This document shows positions 13,078 through 16,033 of a stretch of 16,033 bases of DNA, one piece after another (position 1 is the first letter of the stretch; each line of letters begins with the position of its first letter). The translations under genes and the position numbers were made by a program. The stretch covers positions 1-16,033 of the forward strand of contig CAYYMH010000077.1 of the NCBI GenBank assembly GCA_964472785.1. Direction: 5' to 3'. The notes beneath the pieces were generated by a model. That model saw only the letters and a list, made by a program, of their open reading frames with translations. It did not search any database and was not told where the DNA came from. The DNA comes from CAYYMH01 sp964472785 (GTDB lineage Bacteria; Zhuqueibacterota; Zhuqueibacteria; Thermofontimicrobiales; Thermofontimicrobiaceae).

Positions 13078-15792
13078 ATGTATTTTTCCAGACAATTTCT
13101 TATTTCGCTTAAAAAAAGTATTCTCCTTGAACAATTCATTGGGCAATATATTGATTTAAAAAAGCATGGGGATCACTTCATCGGATTATGCCCATTTCAC
13201 GATGATCATAATCCCAGTTTCACAGTCTTTCCCAACACGCAAAGTTTCTTTTGTTTCGGTTGTAAAGCTGGCTCAAAACAAGTTACCCAATCCAGTGATC
13301 ATATTGCTTTCCTGATGAGTTACTTGAAGCTGTCATTTCCACAAGCAGTTGTCAAGTTAGCTGAAATTACTAACACACCGTTGCCAAACCAACAGAAATC
13401 TCCAGCGTCTGCTACTGGACATTCTCAACAAACTCAAGCGCAACAACAGCCTGAAAATTCCGATCCGCAATTAGCAAAAGTTAGTGAATATCCCATAAGT
13501 CAGCAAATATATAATCTTGCTGCCGAGTTTTATCACCAGCAACTGTTTCTGGCAAACGATACTTTGGCGCTGGATTATTTGACACAACAACGCCATCGCA
13601 GCATGGACATCATCAAACAATTCAAAATAGGCTATGCCAAAGGTGGACGCGCGCTTTATCAATTTTTGAAAAATAAAGGCTTTTCTGACGACCAACTGTT
13701 GCAGTCCAAATTAATCGCCAAACGTGGCAATCGGCTGCTGGATTACTTTTTTGGGGAAATTATCCTCTTCCCACATTTTAAAAATAATAATGTTATCGGC
13801 TTCACCATCAAAGACCTGGGACGCTATAAATCACCAGTCAAGTTGAGGCTCTTTTCCAGAAATACTTTCTATAATCACGACCTGCTCTCCAAACAGCATC
13901 AGAAAATTATTCTTGTTGAAGGCGAAAGCGACCTGCACTCAATTGTACAGTTCACCGATCACAACAATGTTTTGGCTTTATGCGGCAATCAATTGACACA
14001 GTTGCAATTGCAAAAACTCACCACTGCTAACATCAAAAAGGTTTACCTGGCGCTGGATAAGGATTCTGCAGGGAAAAAAGCAACCCAAAACATCGCACAA
14101 AAACTCTCCAATGCCGGCATCACTCCATGCCCATTACAATACACCTGCCATAAAGATATCGACCTGTGGATCAGATATACAAAGCCACAAGAACGAAAAT
14201 CTTCTTTTGGGCAACTGATCAATGATGCCGATGAAAAAAGCGCCAAAGTAAGAAAAACAAAAAATCAACAAACAGAAAACAACAGTCAGCAACCACAAAA
14301 GTCAGATCAAAACCATAAAACCACACAAAACAATGAACCTTCTATTTTACAACTCATCAAAGAACTGATCAAAGCTATATATATTTTGTCAACCGCTATT
14401 CTTATCCTGATCAAAAACGCTAAACCGTATATTAAATACCGAAAAAATCCACAGCCCAAAACACCACAATATCACAAACGACCAACCTTCTCAATCGATC
14501 AACTGCCTGTTTATAAATCTAAAGAAATCGTGCCCCATTATAAAATCCTGCTGGAACAATATCAAAAAACTCACAGTAAAAAATTAAAACCTGTTAACAG
14601 AAGACAGGGCAAAAAAAGACCGCCACAGCACGCTCATTGTCAATTCTGTCATGCGCCGGCTGAATTTCTATCCATCAACGATGGAGACAAACAAGTCTAT
14701 TGCAAAGTCTGCAAGCGCTTCTCAAATTATGAAAAACAGCTTAAAGACGTTTCGTTACATTGTCCGCATTGCGATAGCACGCTGGTGAAAATGAAAAAAA
14801 ACACCGAGAAAAACGGCTATCTGTATTACAAATGCCGTAGTAATAAATGCTCATTTTTCATCAGTAATAAAAACAGGCAAAAATATTTATCTAAAAAGAA
14901 CAAACAAACAGACGTCAAAAAACTGCATTATATCTATCGTAAAGCAGTTATCGACATCACTGCACTTCATCCTGATTCACCGGATAAGCCAAAAGTCGAT
15001 TTAGCCAATGTCCGTTCATCAGCCCATGTCATTGGACTGACGCTCACTTATCGGGCGTTCGGAAATTCAACCAGGGAGATCGCTGATCTGTTGCAAGAAA
15101 TCCATCAAGTCCCCATCAGCCATCAAACCGTAAAAAATTATCTCGATGCGGCTGCCTACAGGCTCGCTCCGATGGTGTTTAATTATCCGTACGACTTGTC
15201 AGGTATTTTAGCTGCCGATGAAACCTATATCAGAACCCTGGCAAAATGGAATTATCTCACTTTTGCTTTCGATCCCAAAGCACAGATAATTTCAGCGCTA
15301 AATGTGTCGGAAAAAAGAAATCTCATCGGTTTGGCTAAAGCAATTAACCATGCCGTCTCAAAGTACCCGCTCGACTGCTTGACGGAAAATGCTGATTTTA
15401 ATCCGTTAGTGGTAACTGATGGAAATCCGGTTTATCAGTTGATTGCACAGTTCTTGAGACAGTCTAATATTTTTATCAACCACAAAGTTGTTATCGGGCT
15501 GGAAAATAATGATGACCAATCAACCGATTTTAGAAACTTAAAGCAGATCATCGAGCGGTTGAATAAAAACTTCAAGAAATATATCAACAAATCCGAACAT
15601 TTTGGCGCTTGCAACGGTGTCCTCTCTAATGCGATTGTTTTTACGGCGCATTATAATTTCATCAGAAAAAATAACCAGCTGAACGGAAAAATACCGGTAA
15701 CCATTGAATCTATCAATGTCCAGCAAAACCAACCTTACCGATGGGTGAGATTACTTGAACACGCTCAATATTTCTATCAGAAATTAGAATGA
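13078..15792 (+). CDS. DnaG-like primase fused to an IS6-like DDE transposase
   Basis: 904 residues in one open frame. A CHC2 zinc finger has Cys38, His41, Cys59 and Cys62 (CPFH...FFCFGC). A DnaG primase core (about 135-270: QFKIGYAKGGRALYQFLKNK, then FPHFKNNNVIGF) is followed by TOPRIM with Glu281 (EGESD), Asp327 and Asp329 (LALDKDSAG) and KDID (359-362). A Q/N-rich linker (about 380-420) and a hydrophobic stretch (423-445) come next. Two zinc ribbons use Cys521/524/542/545 and Cys562/565/586/591. Finally there is an HTH (about 659-695) and a DDE domain with Asp714 (AADETYI), Asp781 (VVTDGNP) and Glu826 (QIIERLNKNFKKY). The DnaB-binding C-terminus of DnaG is absent. Predicted: cut-and-join transposition plus primer synthesis. 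Both catalytic sets are intact; the coupling is inferred. Confidence 0.9.
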   Translation: MYFSRQFLISLKKSILLEQFIGQYIDLKKHGDHFIGLCPFHDDHNPSFTVFPNTQSFFCFGCKAGSKQVTQSSDHIAFLMSYLKLSFPQAVVKLAEITNTPLPNQQKSPASATGHSQQTQAQQQPENSDPQLAKVSEYPISQQIYNLAAEFYHQQLFLANDTLALDYLTQQRHRSMDIIKQFKIGYAKGGRALYQFLKNKGFSDDQLLQSKLIAKRGNRLLDYFFGEIILFPHFKNNNVIGFTIKDLGRYKSPVKLRLFSRNTFYNHDLLSKQHQKIILVEGESDLHSIVQFTDHNNVLALCGNQLTQLQLQKLTTANIKKVYLALDKDSAGKKATQNIAQKLSNAGITPCPLQYTCHKDIDLWIRYTKPQERKSSFGQLINDADEKSAKVRKTKNQQTENNSQQPQKSDQNHKTTQNNEPSILQLIKELIKAIYILSTAILILIKNAKPYIKYRKNPQPKTPQYHKRPTFSIDQLPVYKSKEIVPHYKILLEQYQKTHSKKLKPVNRRQGKKRPPQHAHCQFCHAPAEFLSINDGDKQVYCKVCKRFSNYEKQLKDVSLHCPHCDSTLVKMKKNTEKNGYLYYKCRSNKCSFFISNKNRQKYLSKKNKQTDVKKLHYIYRKAVIDITALHPDSPDKPKVDLANVRSSAHVIGLTLTYRAFGNSTREIADLLQEIHQVPISHQTVKNYLDAAAYRLAPMVFNYPYDLSGILAADETYIRTLAKWNYLTFAFDPKAQIISALNVSEKRNLIGLAKAINHAVSKYPLDCLTENADFNPLVVTDGNPVYQLIAQFLRQSNIFINHKVVIGLENNDDQSTDFRNLKQIIERLNKNFKKYINKSEHFGACNGVLSNAIVFTAHYNFIRKNNQLNGKIPVTIESINVQQNQPYRWVRLLEHAQYFYQKLE

Positions 15793-15820
15793 TCCTGAAA
15801 TGTCTTTCTTGATCTGCTTT

Positions 15821-15961
15821 TTAAAATCTCTCCTTATCTAAAATTCGGCTTGCCATCTTTGAGCTTAATGGGATATCTACGCCCAATACCTCTTTTTTCC
15901 CATATTCCAAATCATTTTTCGCTTGACTTTTTGATGGTTTTTTTGCAAATTTATTCGTCAA
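15821..15961 (-). CDS. Possible small ORF in the right end of the insertion element
   Basis: A 46-codon minus-strand frame from TTG 15961 to TAA 15821, ending in a protein-like stretch (KEVLGVDIPLSSKMASRILD). The frame stays open further upstream, through an eight-A run, but has no ATG near its beginning and no good Shine-Dalgarno. The sequence is lysine-rich and unrecognised. It may be a passenger peptide, a decayed gene or chance in AT-rich DNA. Confidence 0.15.
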   Translation of the reverse strand: MTNKFAKKPSKSQAKNDLEYGKKEVLGVDIPLSSKMASRILDKERF

Positions 15962-16014
15962 TACTTCTTTTGAATTTTTGGGTAACTTTTTTTTGCGATT
16001 GCTTCTATTCTTTC

Positions 16015-16033
16015 ATATTTATTTTACACTACC
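16015..16033 (-). repeat. Right terminal inverted repeat of the insertion element
   Basis: Read on the minus strand it begins GGTAGTGTAAAATAAATAT, the inverted counterpart of the left end. The GG start and ..TGT.. core resemble IS6-group ends. It coincides with the end of the supplied sequence, so it might extend outward by a few bases. Confidence 0.72.

Larger units (their letters stand above)
12954..16033 (+). mobile_element. Insertion element carrying a primase-transposase fusion, about 3.08 kb
   Basis: Two near-matching terminal inverted repeats bound the segment: GTTAGTGTAAAAAAATAT at 12954-12971, and the reverse complement of 16015-16033, GGTAGTGTAAAATAAATAT. They differ by one substitution and one inserted base. 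Between them lies a single large plus-strand gene with an IS6/IS240-like DDE domain, plus about 240 bp of AT-rich right end. The right repeat ends on the last base of the window, so the outer flank and target duplication cannot be seen. If the 8-bp duplication usual for IS6 relatives applies, it should be CACTTGAA (12946-12953). Confidence 0.8.

Noticed and set aside
13078..14200. The N-terminal half as the cell's housekeeping dnaG
   Set aside because: The frame runs on into a DDE transposase, lacks the DnaB-binding domain, and lies inside inverted repeats. The host should have a separate dnaG.

Overview
The window looks like a piece of a moderately AT-rich, Gram-negative (two-membrane) bacterial chromosome. 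It carries an outer-membrane beta-barrel with a C-terminal Phe, a LolA-like periplasmic carrier and a LolCDE-like ABC exporter. The gene styles would suit an FCB-group or candidate-phylum lineage such as Calditrichota/KSB1, but no single gene here settles the taxonomy.

Layout. (1) 1-2109 is the end of an integrated element: two small unknown ORFs that abut in a GTGA overlap, an excisionase-type HTH protein, a complete tyrosine integrase, and then a 3' fragment of a tRNA-Phe gene that reads as the att site. A strong bidirectional terminator (2116-2151) follows. (2) 2244-8035, minus strand, is a probable envelope transport cluster. In transcription order it encodes a LolA-like carrier, two FtsX/LolC-type permeases, a LolD-type ATPase, and, after a repeat-bearing gap, a 4-TM protein and an outer-membrane barrel. 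(3) 8062-8212 is a long nested palindrome. (4) 8230-12930, minus strand, is a stress-type trio: a baeRF (bacterial eRF1-like) protein, a P2-type (Ca2+-like) cation ATPase and a COG1926-type phosphoribosyltransferase. (5) 12954-16033 is an apparently complete insertion element. Its two ends are near-matching inverted repeats, the right one ending on the last base of the window, and it carries one 904-codon gene.

The most striking item is that last gene. One uninterrupted frame joins a DnaG-like primase (CHC2 zinc finger, primase core and TOPRIM with acidic residues kept) to two zinc ribbons, an HTH and an IS6/IS240-like DDE transposase with D, D and E kept. It replaces the usual helicase-binding C-terminus of DnaG and lies inside its own inverted repeats, so it looks like a transposon that encodes its own primase. 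A hairpin directly upstream can mask its ribosome binding site. The element landed just upstream of the Shine-Dalgarno of the phosphoribosyltransferase and so probably cut that gene from its native promoter.

No intergenic stretch exceeds 300 bases. The longer ones hold palindromic repeats (4025-4096, 8062-8212, 12168-12269), the att/terminator region (1984-2243) or the right end of the insertion element (15793-16033).
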